A stretch of DNA of 44,358 nt from an uncultured Eubacterium sp. (GTDB lineage Bacteria; Bacillota; Clostridia; Lachnospirales; Lachnospiraceae). Of the stretch, positions 19,254 through 27,383 are shown one piece after another. Numbering within the stretch: position 1 is the first letter of the stretch; each line of letters starts with the position of its first letter. The notes below the pieces were generated by a model. It saw nothing but the letters and a program-made list of their open reading frames with translations, was not told the DNA's origin and made no database searches. The position numbers and the translations under genes were made by a program. The stretch spans positions 1-44,358 of the forward strand of contig CANRTU010000037.1 of the NCBI GenBank assembly GCA_947642745.1, read 5' to 3'.

Positions 19254-19895
19254 ATGGAAAACTATAAAATTTTTGATCTTAACAACTGGGAACGTAAAGA
19301 ACATTATTTGTATTATACAAACAATCTGAACATCGAATTCAGCATCACCGTGCAACTGCGGGTGGATCAGCTGCTGCGTTACTGTCACACCAGCCACAGA
19401 CGTTTCTATGCCATGTTTATCTGTCTGGCCGCACAGGTGGTAAATGAAACCGACTGCCTGAAAATGTTCCGGAATGAGACGGGGACGCTCTGCGTCTGGA
19501 ACCATGTGCATCCGGTCTACACCCTGTTCCATAACGATGACAAAACTTTTTCCGACTGCTGGTCTGTTTATCACAGCGACCCGGACCAGATGTACCAGAC
19601 GCTGGTATCTGACATGGAAACATACAAAGATATAAAAGGGATCAAAGCAGGAAATGGGCAGCCGGCAAACTTTTTTTGTGTTTCCTGCGTGCCCTGGACA
19701 AACTTTACCGGCTATACAAGCCGGGTAACAAACGGACAGCCCCAGCTGTTTCCAGTGATTACAGCCGGAAAATATCTGTCACGGGATGACGGCGTTTTTA
19801 TGCCTGTAGCGGTAACCATTGCCCATGCTGTCTGTGACGGCTATCACATCAGTCTGTTTTTTGACAGGCTGCAGCAATTAATCAGCCAGTTATAA
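19254..19895 (+). CDS. Chloramphenicol acetyltransferase-like protein, CatA family (213 aa)
   Basis: Acetyl-CoA-dependent O-acetyltransferase fold of type A CAT. Family features: RFYAMFICLAAQVVNE near 48-63, NFFCVSCVPWTNFTGYTS near 141-158, and the active-site segment AHAVCDGYHISLFF near residues 188-201, where the catalytic histidine of HAVCDG is kept but the preceding histidine of the usual HH pair is alanine. The length is that of full CAT trimers. Many chromosomal CAT-like proteins in Clostridia do not give chloramphenicol resistance, so the substrate is uncertain. The ATG has AAAGGAG upstream. A MATE pump follows after 45 bases. Confidence 0.82.
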   Translation: MENYKIFDLNNWERKEHYLYYTNNLNIEFSITVQLRVDQLLRYCHTSHRRFYAMFICLAAQVVNETDCLKMFRNETGTLCVWNHVHPVYTLFHNDDKTFSDCWSVYHSDPDQMYQTLVSDMETYKDIKGIKAGNGQPANFFCVSCVPWTNFTGYTSRVTNGQPQLFPVITAGKYLSRDDGVFMPVAVTIAHAVCDGYHISLFFDRLQQLISQL

Positions 19896-19940
19896 GACCT
19901 GTTTTATGCCTGAAATTCAAAAAAAGGAGGATCCTGTCAC

Positions 19941-21284
19941 ATGTCGTCAGTCCGCAATATGACCTCCGGTCCGCCGGGGCGTCTGATTCTGACCTTTGCC
20001 CTGCCGCTGATGCTGGGCAACCTGTTCCAGCAGTTTTACACAATTGCCGATGCCGCCATTGTGGGCCAGGTACTTGGCGTGGAAGCAATCGCCGCTGTGG
20101 GCGCCGGAGAATGGTTCATCTGGATGATGCTCGGTATGATCCAGGGCTTTACCCAGGGATTCGCCATTCAGATGGCCCACGAATTCGGAGCAGGCAACAC
20201 GGGAAGGCTGCGCAATGTCATTTTCAATTCCGCTGTTTTATCCGCTGTCTGCGCCCTGATCCTGCTTGTTACCGGACAGCTGGCCGCAAAAGCGGTGCTG
20301 GACCTTCTCTATACCCCGGAAACCATACTGGCGGATTCCATGACCTATCTGCGCACTATGTTTCTGGGCATTCCGGTCATGATGGCCTACAATTTATTTG
20401 CTGCCATCCTGCGCTCCCTGGGCGACGGACGTACGCCGCTCTACGCCATGATCTGCGCCTGTATTATCAATATCGGTCTGGATCTTCTGTTTGTCCCGGT
20501 GCTGCAGATGGGCGTGTCCGGCGCCGCCATTGCCACCGTGCTGGCCCAGCTGTGCTCCGGCCTTTTTTGTATTGTTAAAATATTACAGATCGAACTGTTG
20601 AAATTCCAGCGGGAAGATCTGCGGCTTTCCGCCAGTCTGCAGCTGCGCCTGATGAAACTTGGCGCTCCCATGGCGTTTCAAAACGCTGTCATATCTGTCG
20701 GCGGAATGATTGTCCAGTCTGTTATCAACGGCTTCGGCGTTATATTTATCGCCGGATTTACCGCCACAAACAAACTGTATGGGATGCTGGAAGTAGCGGC
20801 TACTTCTTATGGATTCGCCATGACTACCTATACCGGACAAAACCTGGGCGCCGGCCGAATGGACCGCATCCGGCAGGGATACCGCAACGCCCTGTTTATT
20901 GCGCTTATTACTTCTCTTGTCATTGCGGCTGTCATGATATTTGCCGGCAAATGGATCCTGCTTTGTTTTATCAATGGCGATCCCCGGACCACCGCCGATA
21001 CGCTGGCGGTTGCCTATCACTATTTATTTATTATGAGCGTCTGCCTGCCGGTGCTGTATTACCTGCATGTCACCCGCTCCTGTATCCAGGGGCTTGGAAA
21101 TACGATCCTGCCCATGATATCCGGCGTTGCCGAATTCTGTATGCGCACCACAGCCGCACTGGCGCTGCCGTTATTGATGGGGCAAAACGGAATATTTTAC
21201 GCAGAAATCGCCGCATGGACCGGAGCGGACATCGTACTGTTTTTCAGTTTCCTGTATGAAATGAAACGGAAACGGTTTTTTTAA
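19941..21284 (+). CDS. MATE-family efflux transporter (447 aa)
   Basis: Multidrug/toxin antiporter of the inner membrane with about twelve hydrophobic segments in two homologous halves. The N-terminus (residues 9-60) reads GPPGRLILTFALPLMLGN, then FYTIADAAIVGQVLGVEAIAAVGA, the family signature. The second half begins near 230 with LRLMKLGAPMAFQNAVISVG. Length is normal. The ATG has AAGGAGG upstream. Co-transcription with the CAT-like gene suggests a detoxification pair, but the drug or metabolite is unknown. Confidence 0.93.
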   Translation: MSSVRNMTSGPPGRLILTFALPLMLGNLFQQFYTIADAAIVGQVLGVEAIAAVGAGEWFIWMMLGMIQGFTQGFAIQMAHEFGAGNTGRLRNVIFNSAVLSAVCALILLVTGQLAAKAVLDLLYTPETILADSMTYLRTMFLGIPVMMAYNLFAAILRSLGDGRTPLYAMICACIINIGLDLLFVPVLQMGVSGAAIATVLAQLCSGLFCIVKILQIELLKFQREDLRLSASLQLRLMKLGAPMAFQNAVISVGGMIVQSVINGFGVIFIAGFTATNKLYGMLEVAATSYGFAMTTYTGQNLGAGRMDRIRQGYRNALFIALITSLVIAAVMIFAGKWILLCFINGDPRTTADTLAVAYHYLFIMSVCLPVLYYLHVTRSCIQGLGNTILPMISGVAEFCMRTTAALALPLLMGQNGIFYAEIAAWTGADIVLFFSFLYEMKRKRFF

Positions 21285-21342
21285 TCCGTTTCGTAACACA
21301 CCGGAACCGGGACCCGTCAGAGATCCCAGCATTTCCCGGACA

Positions 21343-22218
21343 TTATACCTGCTTATATCCCTCCATGATATGATTATACATCGTACGTACCGCCGGTGCC
21401 ATAAAGTCCGGATTGAGGGCGGCGATTCCGATAATCCGGCATGCCTGTGGATGTAGCGGATAGCAGTCCACCTCATAGGGAATATCCCGCATCACCATCT
21501 CCGGCATCAGACAGATGCCAAATCCCTTTTCCACCAGCGCTACTGTGGACAGGTCATCCACCACATGATAACGGGACTGGATGCGCAGGGAATTTTCCTT
21601 TAAAAAATTCTGGATATCCGCATCCGTGCTTTCCCGCTGGGTCACAAACTGGTGCGCACGCATTTCTTCTATATTAATATAGGGCCTGTGGCTGTCCAGA
21701 CGGGTTCCTTTGGGAAATACGCAAAGCAGCGGATCCTTGTATAACGGTTCGATCGGAATATCCCTGGCGCTGGATACTGACAAAAAACCAAGATCCACCA
21801 CGCCGTTTTTGATCCAGTCATACACATCGTCGTAAGTGCCCTGGAAGACTTCGATGGAAATTTCTGTATACTGCTCCTGAAAAGAACGGAGTATATCCGG
21901 CAGCCAGTTGGTACAGACACTGGAAAACACGCCGAGCCTGATCTTTCCCTGTTTTAATCCGTTCAGCTCCGCAATCACCTGCTGTAAGCTTTCATTGCTG
22001 TTTAACACCGCATTCACATATGGCAGCAGCTGCTCTCCGTAATTTGTCAGGGAAATCCCTGATTTGCTGCGGGTAAGCAGGGCAAATCCCAGTTCATTTT
22101 CAAACGACGAAACCGCATGGCTGATTGCCGAAGGCGTCAGACCAAGTATATCCGCAGCCTTATGAAAGCTGCCAATCCCAGCCACAGTCTGGAATACCTG
22201 ATAAGTCAGTAAAGTCAT
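21343..22218 (-). CDS. LysR-family transcriptional regulator (291 aa)
   Basis: The N-terminal winged HTH (residues 5-65) reads YQVFQTVAGIGSFHKAADIL, GLTPSAISHAVSSFENELG and the wing LLTRSKSGISLTNYG. A linker helix and a periplasmic-binding-protein-like effector domain follow (IRLGVFSSVCTNWLPDILRSF onwards). The effector is not predictable. The ATG has GGGAGG 5 bases upstream. Only 37 bases separate it from the inverted-repeat element at 22256-22372, so its promoter must overlap that element or be very short-spaced. Neighbours are MATE (convergent) and the oxidoreductase operon (same strand). Confidence 0.92.
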   Translation of the reverse strand: MTLLTYQVFQTVAGIGSFHKAADILGLTPSAISHAVSSFENELGFALLTRSKSGISLTNYGEQLLPYVNAVLNSNESLQQVIAELNGLKQGKIRLGVFSSVCTNWLPDILRSFQEQYTEISIEVFQGTYDDVYDWIKNGVVDLGFLSVSSARDIPIEPLYKDPLLCVFPKGTRLDSHRPYINIEEMRAHQFVTQRESTDADIQNFLKENSLRIQSRYHVVDDLSTVALVEKGFGICLMPEMVMRDIPYEVDCYPLHPQACRIIGIAALNPDFMAPAVRTMYNHIMEGYKQV

Positions 22219-22255
22219 AATTTCCTCCCATGAACGAAAATACGTGCCTGCTCCC

Positions 22256-22372
22256 AGAGCGTGTTTGAAAAATGCTTTCTGGCATATGTACCAAAAGGGT
22301 ATGATACATCGTACCCTTTGGGGTACAAAGTGGGGCGTGCAGATGCCGGAAATAATTTTTCAAACACGCTCT
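22256..22372. mobile_element. 117-bp MITE-like element with 18-bp perfect terminal inverted repeats
   Basis: The ends are AGAGCGTGTTTGAAAAAT (22256-22273) and its exact complement (22355-22372). Inside, GGCAT/ATGCC and AAAGGGTA/TACCCTTT pair, so the whole element folds into one long hairpin. It codes for nothing. A degenerate relative sits at 38687-38835. I see no clear target-site duplication, so REP-like or RNA-derived origin is equally possible. Confidence 0.7.
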
Positions 22373-22393
22373 AAGCGGCAGCAGACAAAAACT

Positions 22394-22473
22394 CATGGTT
22401 ATCCGTTACATTCTGTATCGTGGCAGCCACATATTCCGGCTGTTACGATACAGAATGTAAACGGATAACCATG
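22394..22473 (-). terminator. Long hairpin, probable terminator of the oxidoreductase operon
   Basis: Arms of 27 and 28 bases match except for one extra base, around a 25-base loop. On the minus strand AGTTTTTGT follows, a modest U tract. It lies about 130 bases beyond the last oxidoreductase gene. The segment between (22474-22599) holds no gene. Confidence 0.6.
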
Positions 22474-22599
22474 GGTCATCACTTATGTCCGCTGTACGCC
22501 TGCACCTGTCCGCATTATTTTTAACAGAATTCCCCCTGCCCGCCATGCGCAGGCTATGTATCCAGACCGGGTAAACATGATTCCTTTCACACTCCCGTA

Positions 22600-23559
22600 T
22601 CAGCAGGACGGGCTGCCATGTCTTGCGCATTTATACAGCAGATCTTCCCATCGTCTGTCCACTTCCGCCTGGAACTGCGCAATCAGATGTTCATTCCCAG
22701 ACTGGAACAGATGACGGAACCGCCCCTGTGGTTTCAGGAAATCTTCAACCGGCAGTTTCTTTTTCGGCTCATAAGACAGTCTCCACTGCCCATGGTCCAC
22801 TTCAAACAGCGGCCAGTAGCAGGTCTCCACTGCCAGTCTGCATATATTCATAATATCCGCCGTATCATACCGCCATCCTCTCGGACATGGCGTCATAATG
22901 TTCAAAAAAGAAGCTCCTTCTGTATATATGGCCTTTTCCGCTTTCAGATGCAGATCTTTAAAATCCGTCGTCAGCGTGGTCTGCGCCACATAAGGCACAT
23001 CATGATCCGCAATAATGGACGCCAGATCTTTGCGGTTCTGCATTTTTCCGGCGGAACAGCTTCCCACCGGCGATGTGGTAGTATCCGCATACATCGGCGT
23101 CGCAGAGGAACGCTGGATACCGGTATTCATATATGCGCCATTGTCATAGCAGACATATACCATGTCATGTCCCCGTTCCATTGCTCCGGACAATGACTGG
23201 AAACCAATATCATATGTCCCGCCATCTCCGCCAAACGTGATAAATTTATACTGCACGTCTTCCGGCAGTCTTCCCCGTTTCTTCAGCGCCCGGTATGCCG
23301 TTTCCACTCCGCTTAACGTAGCGCCGGCATTTTCAAAGGCATTGTGAATGTAACTGTCCTCCCAGGACGTATAAGGATACATATAAGAAGATACTTCCAG
23401 ACATCCTGTGGCATTGCCGATGACTGCCCGGTCACCCTCATGCAGCGCACGCAGCACGGCACGTACGCCAATCGTAGCCCCGCAGCCGGCGCACATCCGG
23501 TGTCCCGGCGCCAGACGTTCTGGTCTGTTCATGATTTCTTTCAAACGATAATTACTCAC
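22600..23559 (-). CDS. porB: 2-oxoacid (pyruvate):ferredoxin oxidoreductase, beta subunit (319 aa)
   Basis: Thiamine-diphosphate-binding subunit. The N-terminal GHRMCAGCGATIGVRAVLRAL carries cluster and TPP contacts, and FGGDGGTYDIGFQSLSGAMERGHDMVYVCYDN with NTGIQRSSATP is the TPP/Mg motif of pyruvate-type enzymes. The start is taken as GTG at 23559, because AGGAGG lies 6 bases upstream and this start overlaps the alpha-subunit stop by 8 bases, the usual coupled arrangement. A longer frame upstream only shadows the alpha gene. An internal ATG at 23532 is the alternative start. Confidence 0.9.
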   Translation of the reverse strand: MSNYRLKEIMNRPERLAPGHRMCAGCGATIGVRAVLRALHEGDRAVIGNATGCLEVSSYMYPYTSWEDSYIHNAFENAGATLSGVETAYRALKKRGRLPEDVQYKFITFGGDGGTYDIGFQSLSGAMERGHDMVYVCYDNGAYMNTGIQRSSATPMYADTTTSPVGSCSAGKMQNRKDLASIIADHDVPYVAQTTLTTDFKDLHLKAEKAIYTEGASFLNIMTPCPRGWRYDTADIMNICRLAVETCYWPLFEVDHGQWRLSYEPKKKLPVEDFLKPQGRFRHLFQSGNEHLIAQFQAEVDRRWEDLLYKCARHGSPSC

Positions 23560-24751
23560 TGTGGGCCTCCTGTTTCCGCAATCCGATATACTGATACTGT
23601 TCCACCGGCCGGTTGTTTCCGATGGCGTCTTCCAGTTCTTCAAAAATCCCATACACATCATTCACTGTAAAATCCCGGCCTCCCAGACCATAAATATAAT
23701 TCACAGCTTCGATCATGATTTTCTTTCGGAACAGCCCGGCCATCACTTCACATCCCAGCGGTCCTCCATTGCCATTGTAGCTTTCACAGCGGTCCATGAC
23801 CGCCACAGCCTTGCAGCGGCGCAGCGCTTCCGCCAGCTCGTCCGCCGGAAACGGCCGGAATACCCTTAGTTTAATGACGCCCGCCTTCTTTCCTGCGGCA
23901 CGCAGATCATCCACCGCCTGTTTCGCAGTCCCTGCGGCAGAACCGATCAGCAGCATAATATAGTCCGCATCCTCCGTCCGGTATTCCTCAAACAGTCCGT
24001 ACTTTCTGCCGGAAAGCGCCGCATACTTTTCCGCTACTTCCAGAATCACGGCTTTGGCCCGTTCCATGGCCAGTTCCTGGTTTTTTTTCGCCTCCATCAC
24101 ATAACTGGATAAGGAATAAGGGCCCACCGCCACCGGTTTTCCCGGATTTAATAAATATTCCTCCGGCTGATAAGTACCCACAAACTGTTTTACCTGCTCA
24201 TCTTCCAGCAGTTCTATATTTTCCACCGCATGGCTTGTGATAAATCCATCCTGGCAGATCATAACCGGCAGATGCACGTCCTTATGTTCCGCAACCGGGT
24301 ACGCCTGGATAAAATTATCATAGGCTTCCTGGTTGTTTTCCGCATAAATCTGTATCCAGCCTGTATCCCTGGCGCCCATGCCGTCCGAATGGTCGCAGTT
24401 AATATTAATCGGGCCGGATAAAGTACGGTTTACCAGGGCCATCACCACCGGCATCCGGTTGGACGCCGCCAGCAGCAGCTCCTCCCACATCAGCGCCAGT
24501 CCGGCGGAAGATGTGGCCGTCAGGCTTCTTGCCCCTGCCGCTTCAGATCCGATAGCCGCACTCATGGAAGAATGTTCGCTTTCTACTGGTATAAACTCCG
24601 TGTCCATCTCACCATTGGCAATATAGGTGGATACCATCTGGGGAATTTCCGTGGAAGGAGTAATCGGAAAGGCAGGCATCACATCCGGATTGATCTGGCG
24701 GATCGCATAGGATACCGCTTCGTTTCCTGACATACGGTCTTTCTTTGCCAT
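23552..24751 (-). CDS. porA: 2-oxoacid (pyruvate):ferredoxin oxidoreductase, alpha subunit (399 aa)
   Basis: Carries the pyrimidine-binding and transketolase C-terminal domains. Residues 1-240 hold MSGNEAVSYAIRQINPDVMPAFPITPSTEIP and the conserved VESEHSSMSAAIGSEAAGARSLTATSSAGLALMWEELLLAA, where the glutamate activates TPP. The C-terminal domain from about 255 includes AVAVMDRCESYNGNGGPLGCEV. The ATG at 24751 lies 3 bases from the delta-subunit stop, so the genes are coupled. With gamma, delta and beta it forms the complex that turns pyruvate and CoA into acetyl-CoA, CO2 and reduced ferredoxin. A branched-chain 2-oxoacid is a possible alternative substrate. Confidence 0.92.
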   Translation of the reverse strand: MAKKDRMSGNEAVSYAIRQINPDVMPAFPITPSTEIPQMVSTYIANGEMDTEFIPVESEHSSMSAAIGSEAAGARSLTATSSAGLALMWEELLLAASNRMPVVMALVNRTLSGPININCDHSDGMGARDTGWIQIYAENNQEAYDNFIQAYPVAEHKDVHLPVMICQDGFITSHAVENIELLEDEQVKQFVGTYQPEEYLLNPGKPVAVGPYSLSSYVMEAKKNQELAMERAKAVILEVAEKYAALSGRKYGLFEEYRTEDADYIMLLIGSAAGTAKQAVDDLRAAGKKAGVIKLRVFRPFPADELAEALRRCKAVAVMDRCESYNGNGGPLGCEVMAGLFRKKIMIEAVNYIYGLGGRDFTVNDVYGIFEELEDAIGNNRPVEQYQYIGLRKQEAHSE

Positions 24752-24753
24752 GA

Positions 24754-25056
24754 CTATATTCCCTCCCTCATCTCAATGGCCCCGAACGGGCATACTTTTG
24801 CGCAAATGCCGCAGCCCTTACAGTGGTCGTAATCAAACGCCAGGCGTTTACTGTCCGCTACAGGTATACAGGAATCCGGACAGACGGGTGCGCACAGCAG
24901 GCACTGTCTGCACAGATCCTCATGAAGCACGGGCGTGTTTGTTCTCCATTCCCCGGTATGAAAATGCCTGGAAGTCCCTCCGGCAAACATCATCAGTCCT
25001 TCGGTCAGATCCTGATGACTGGTATGTTCGTTGATTTTATGTACGTCTGTTCTCAT
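24754..25056 (-). CDS. porD: 2-oxoacid:ferredoxin oxidoreductase, delta (ferredoxin-like) subunit (100 aa)
   Basis: Electron-transfer subunit with two [4Fe-4S] cluster motifs: CRQCLLCAPVCPDSC near residues 49-63 and CKGCGICAKVCP near 79-90. The N-terminal 45 residues are the usual extension that docks on the complex. The ATG has GGAGAGG upstream. It sits between gamma and alpha in the classical gamma-delta-alpha-beta order. Confidence 0.93.
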   Translation of the reverse strand: MRTDVHKINEHTSHQDLTEGLMMFAGGTSRHFHTGEWRTNTPVLHEDLCRQCLLCAPVCPDSCIPVADSKRLAFDYDHCKGCGICAKVCPFGAIEMREGI

Positions 25057-25097
25057 TTTATGTCCTCTCCAAATCTATCCCGGTTCTGAAAATTTTT

Positions 25098-25703
25098 TCA
25101 GGCGCTTTGTCTCACATTGTGTTTCAGCGCTTCTTCCAGAACGTCGAACGTCATCATCAGCGCCTTCATATTTCCTTCAATCACTTCCGGTTTCTTCGCA
25201 AATTTGTGCTCATAGGAAGCCCGCATTTCCCGGATAAATTCTTCCCGCTCCATGACGCCGCTGACTGCCACTGCCGCCGCCAGCATCGGAGAATTAGGAA
25301 AATATCTGCCCAGCGTCTCCACGGATATCTTTCTTGCGTCCACCGTGTACACGCCGCCTGAATAGCCGTTTAACAGAGGCAGCATCTCTTCCCCGGACCC
25401 GGACGTATTGATAATTACCGCACCTTCCGGTTTCAGGCCCGCCGTTACATCTACAGAATGCAGCAACGTCTCATCCACAACGACTACCAGATCCGGTGTA
25501 TATATGTTTGAATGAACACGGATCTGTTCCCTGCTGATCCTGTTATAGGCGGTAACCGGCGCACCCATACGCTCCGGACCATATTCCGGAAATCCCTGTA
25601 CGTACTGCCCGGTCTGAAACGCCACATCCGCCAGCAGTAATGCGGCGGTCTTAGCTCCCTGTCCGCCTCTGCCATGCCATCTGATCTCTAATCCATTGTT
25701 CAT
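25098..25703 (-). CDS. porC: 2-oxoacid:ferredoxin oxidoreductase, gamma subunit (201 aa)
   Basis: CoA-proximal gamma domain. It opens with GLEIRWHGRGGQGAKTAALLLADVA, the family signature, followed by PEYGPERMGAPVTAYNRIS and a C-terminal tail PEVIEGNMKALMMTFDVLEEAL. The start is the ATG at 25703 with AAGGAG 9 bases upstream; the longer reading has no site. It is the first gene of the operon, under the promoter at 25765-25793. Confidence 0.93.
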   Translation of the reverse strand: MNNGLEIRWHGRGGQGAKTAALLLADVAFQTGQYVQGFPEYGPERMGAPVTAYNRISREQIRVHSNIYTPDLVVVVDETLLHSVDVTAGLKPEGAVIINTSGSGEEMLPLLNGYSGGVYTVDARKISVETLGRYFPNSPMLAAAVAVSGVMEREEFIREMRASYEHKFAKKPEVIEGNMKALMMTFDVLEEALKHNVRQSA

Positions 25704-25764
25704 ATTCTTAAATCTCCTTTTTAACACTTATCTGTGTGAAAATCTGAATTTCCCAACGTTTTAT

Positions 25765-25793
25765 ATTATAATAACACAGCCAGTAAAAGTAAA
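25765..25793 (-). promoter_or_regulatory. Promoter of the oxidoreductase operon
   Basis: On the minus strand TTTACT is followed after 17 bases by TATAAT, 61 bases upstream of the porC start and 20 bases beyond the stop codon of the kinase gene. Confidence 0.65.
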
Positions 25794-25812
25794 GTGAAAA
25801 TGTGAGAAGTTT

Positions 25813-27231
25813 TCATTTTACAGATGAATTTTCCTCATTTAACACTGCAAAAAATATGAGATCCGCCAGAAATCCACCCTGTTTTCCATGTTCAAACACA
25901 ACCCTTCCATTGTGGGCCGCCATAATCTGGCGGACGATCAGAAGTCCCAGTCCATGGCGTGGCTCTTTCGTACTGCCGTCGTTCATCATATAATGGGGCG
26001 TGATTTTAAGCTCCGCCAGCTGCCGGTCTGTGGCTCCTATGCCGTCGTCCTCGACAATAATATGGGCCCTGCCGTATTCCTGTTTCACACAGACTGAAAT
26101 ATGGCATCCCATAGGATTGTGCACCTGCGCATTGATAATCAGGTTGCTGACTGCCCGCAGCAGAAGCCTGTCGTCCCCCTGCGTCATACAGCTGACCAGA
26201 TCTTCTGCTGTATCCCAGCTCACCGGATATTTTTCTTCCGTATCCATGTTGATAAAGTCCACGGCGGAGCGGCGGGCTACAGACACCAGATTCACCAGTC
26301 CCCGTTTCAGCGGCTGCATATTGTATTCCAGTCTGGAAAATAAATTCAGGTCGTTTACCAGATTTTTCATCCTGACACTCTGAAGCCGGATAATTTCCGC
26401 TTTTTTCCGTTCTTCCTGCGACAGGGCGTCATCCTGTTCCAGCTGGCAGGCATATCCCATCACCATGGAAAGAGGTGTGCGGATATCATGGGATACCCCG
26501 GCAATCCAGTTTATCCTGGCAGACTCCCGTTTCTTCAGGGCCCGTTCCTGTACCCTGAGCTTTTCCGATACCCGGTTAATAGCGGCCGCCAGCTCTGAAA
26601 GCAGTCCGTTTTCCCTCACATACAGCTCTCCTCCTTCCGGCAGCGCTTCAATTCCCCTGACAATCGGCTTTACTGAAAAAAGCACCCCGGAAGTGGCTCC
26701 CATATAAATCAGAAATATAACGCCCAGATTAATGCCCGCTATTACAAGCAGTGTTTTAGGCACATTTGTAATTGTTTTATAATCCCAGGTATTCCACGAA
26801 TATTTCCAGTATTTATCCTTTGGATGACCCAGTATGACCAGATCGTTACCCCTGGCTGCCGTTGTGGTGGGATAACCGGCAATGTAACCCTGCGTCGCAC
26901 CGGAAATTCCCGCCACAGAATAATGAAGGGGTACTTCCTGCGGCAGATTGCCGCTGTGCCATACCACATTACCGGTACTATCATCCACAAGAACTGCCCA
27001 GGCGCCGCTGTCTTGCAACAGTTCCTCTCCGGACGCAGTCAGGGCGAACTTACCGGATGTATGACTCACCAGTTCTTCTCCCAGCCGCTGCGCCGTAATC
27101 CAGCCGCTGGTATTATATATATCATCATAGATATAGTTCGTAAACAATATAATATTTAACACCAGAAGCCCCAGCAGCGATAAAATCAGAACCAGCACAA
27201 AGCGCCGGACCAGTTTCAGCGTACTCTTCAA
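25813..27231 (-). CDS. Sensor histidine kinase of two-component system 1 (472 aa from the TTG at 27231)
   Basis: Membrane kinase partnered with the OmpR-type regulator upstream. TM1 is at about residues 10-32, an extracytoplasmic sensor loop runs to about 150, and TM2 is near 155-180. HisKA has the phospho-acceptor in AGVSHDIRTPLSMVMG, the N box reads SNLIINAQVHNP, G1 DDGIGA and G2 RHGLGLLIVRQI. The start is uncertain. The frame is open from 27405 across two pure G runs, but the stretch before TTG 27231 is low-complexity and basic, so I place the start where the typical kinase N-terminus begins (LKSTLKLVRRF). The 10-base G run, 8 bases upstream, can act as a poor Shine-Dalgarno. See the G-run finding: one inserted G at 27387-27395 would fuse the regulator-coupled small ORF to this frame. 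Confidence 0.85.
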   Translation of the reverse strand: MKSTLKLVRRFVLVLILSLLGLLVLNIILFTNYIYDDIYNTSGWITAQRLGEELVSHTSGKFALTASGEELLQDSGAWAVLVDDSTGNVVWHSGNLPQEVPLHYSVAGISGATQGYIAGYPTTTAARGNDLVILGHPKDKYWKYSWNTWDYKTITNVPKTLLVIAGINLGVIFLIYMGATSGVLFSVKPIVRGIEALPEGGELYVRENGLLSELAAAINRVSEKLRVQERALKKRESARINWIAGVSHDIRTPLSMVMGYACQLEQDDALSQEERKKAEIIRLQSVRMKNLVNDLNLFSRLEYNMQPLKRGLVNLVSVARRSAVDFINMDTEEKYPVSWDTAEDLVSCMTQGDDRLLLRAVSNLIINAQVHNPMGCHISVCVKQEYGRAHIIVEDDGIGATDRQLAELKITPHYMMNDGSTKEPRHGLGLLIVRQIMAAHNGRVVFEHGKQGGFLADLIFFAVLNEENSSVK

Positions 27232-27239
27232 GACTTTTA

Positions 27240-27249
27240 CCCCCCCCCC
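27240..27249 (-). repeat. Homopolymer run of 10 G (coding strand), run 1
   Basis: Ten C on the plus strand, so ten G in the kinase transcript, directly upstream of the preferred TTG start. Length change would alter both the frame of upstream starts and the spacing of the ribosome site. Confidence 0.9.
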
Positions 27250-27272
27250 ATTCTCTGAATCAGCCTGTCCAT

Positions 27273-27283
27273 CCCCCCCCCCC
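27273..27283 (-). repeat. Homopolymer run of 11 G (coding strand), run 2
   Basis: Eleven C on the plus strand. An ATG follows the run directly on the coding strand. With ten G instead, a second short frame beginning METALAAARWK would join the kinase frame. Confidence 0.9.
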
Positions 27284-27383
27284 GGAATCCGGCGGGGCCG
27301 GCTGGTTCTCCTGCGGATTTTCCGCCATAGTTTTTTCGTATTTCCAGCGTGCAGCCGCCAGAGCTGTTTCCATCTACACTTTT

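Noticed and set aside
22256..22372. Insertion sequence with transposase
   Set aside because: The element is only 117 bases, carries no ORF, and no transposase gene is visible anywhere in the window.
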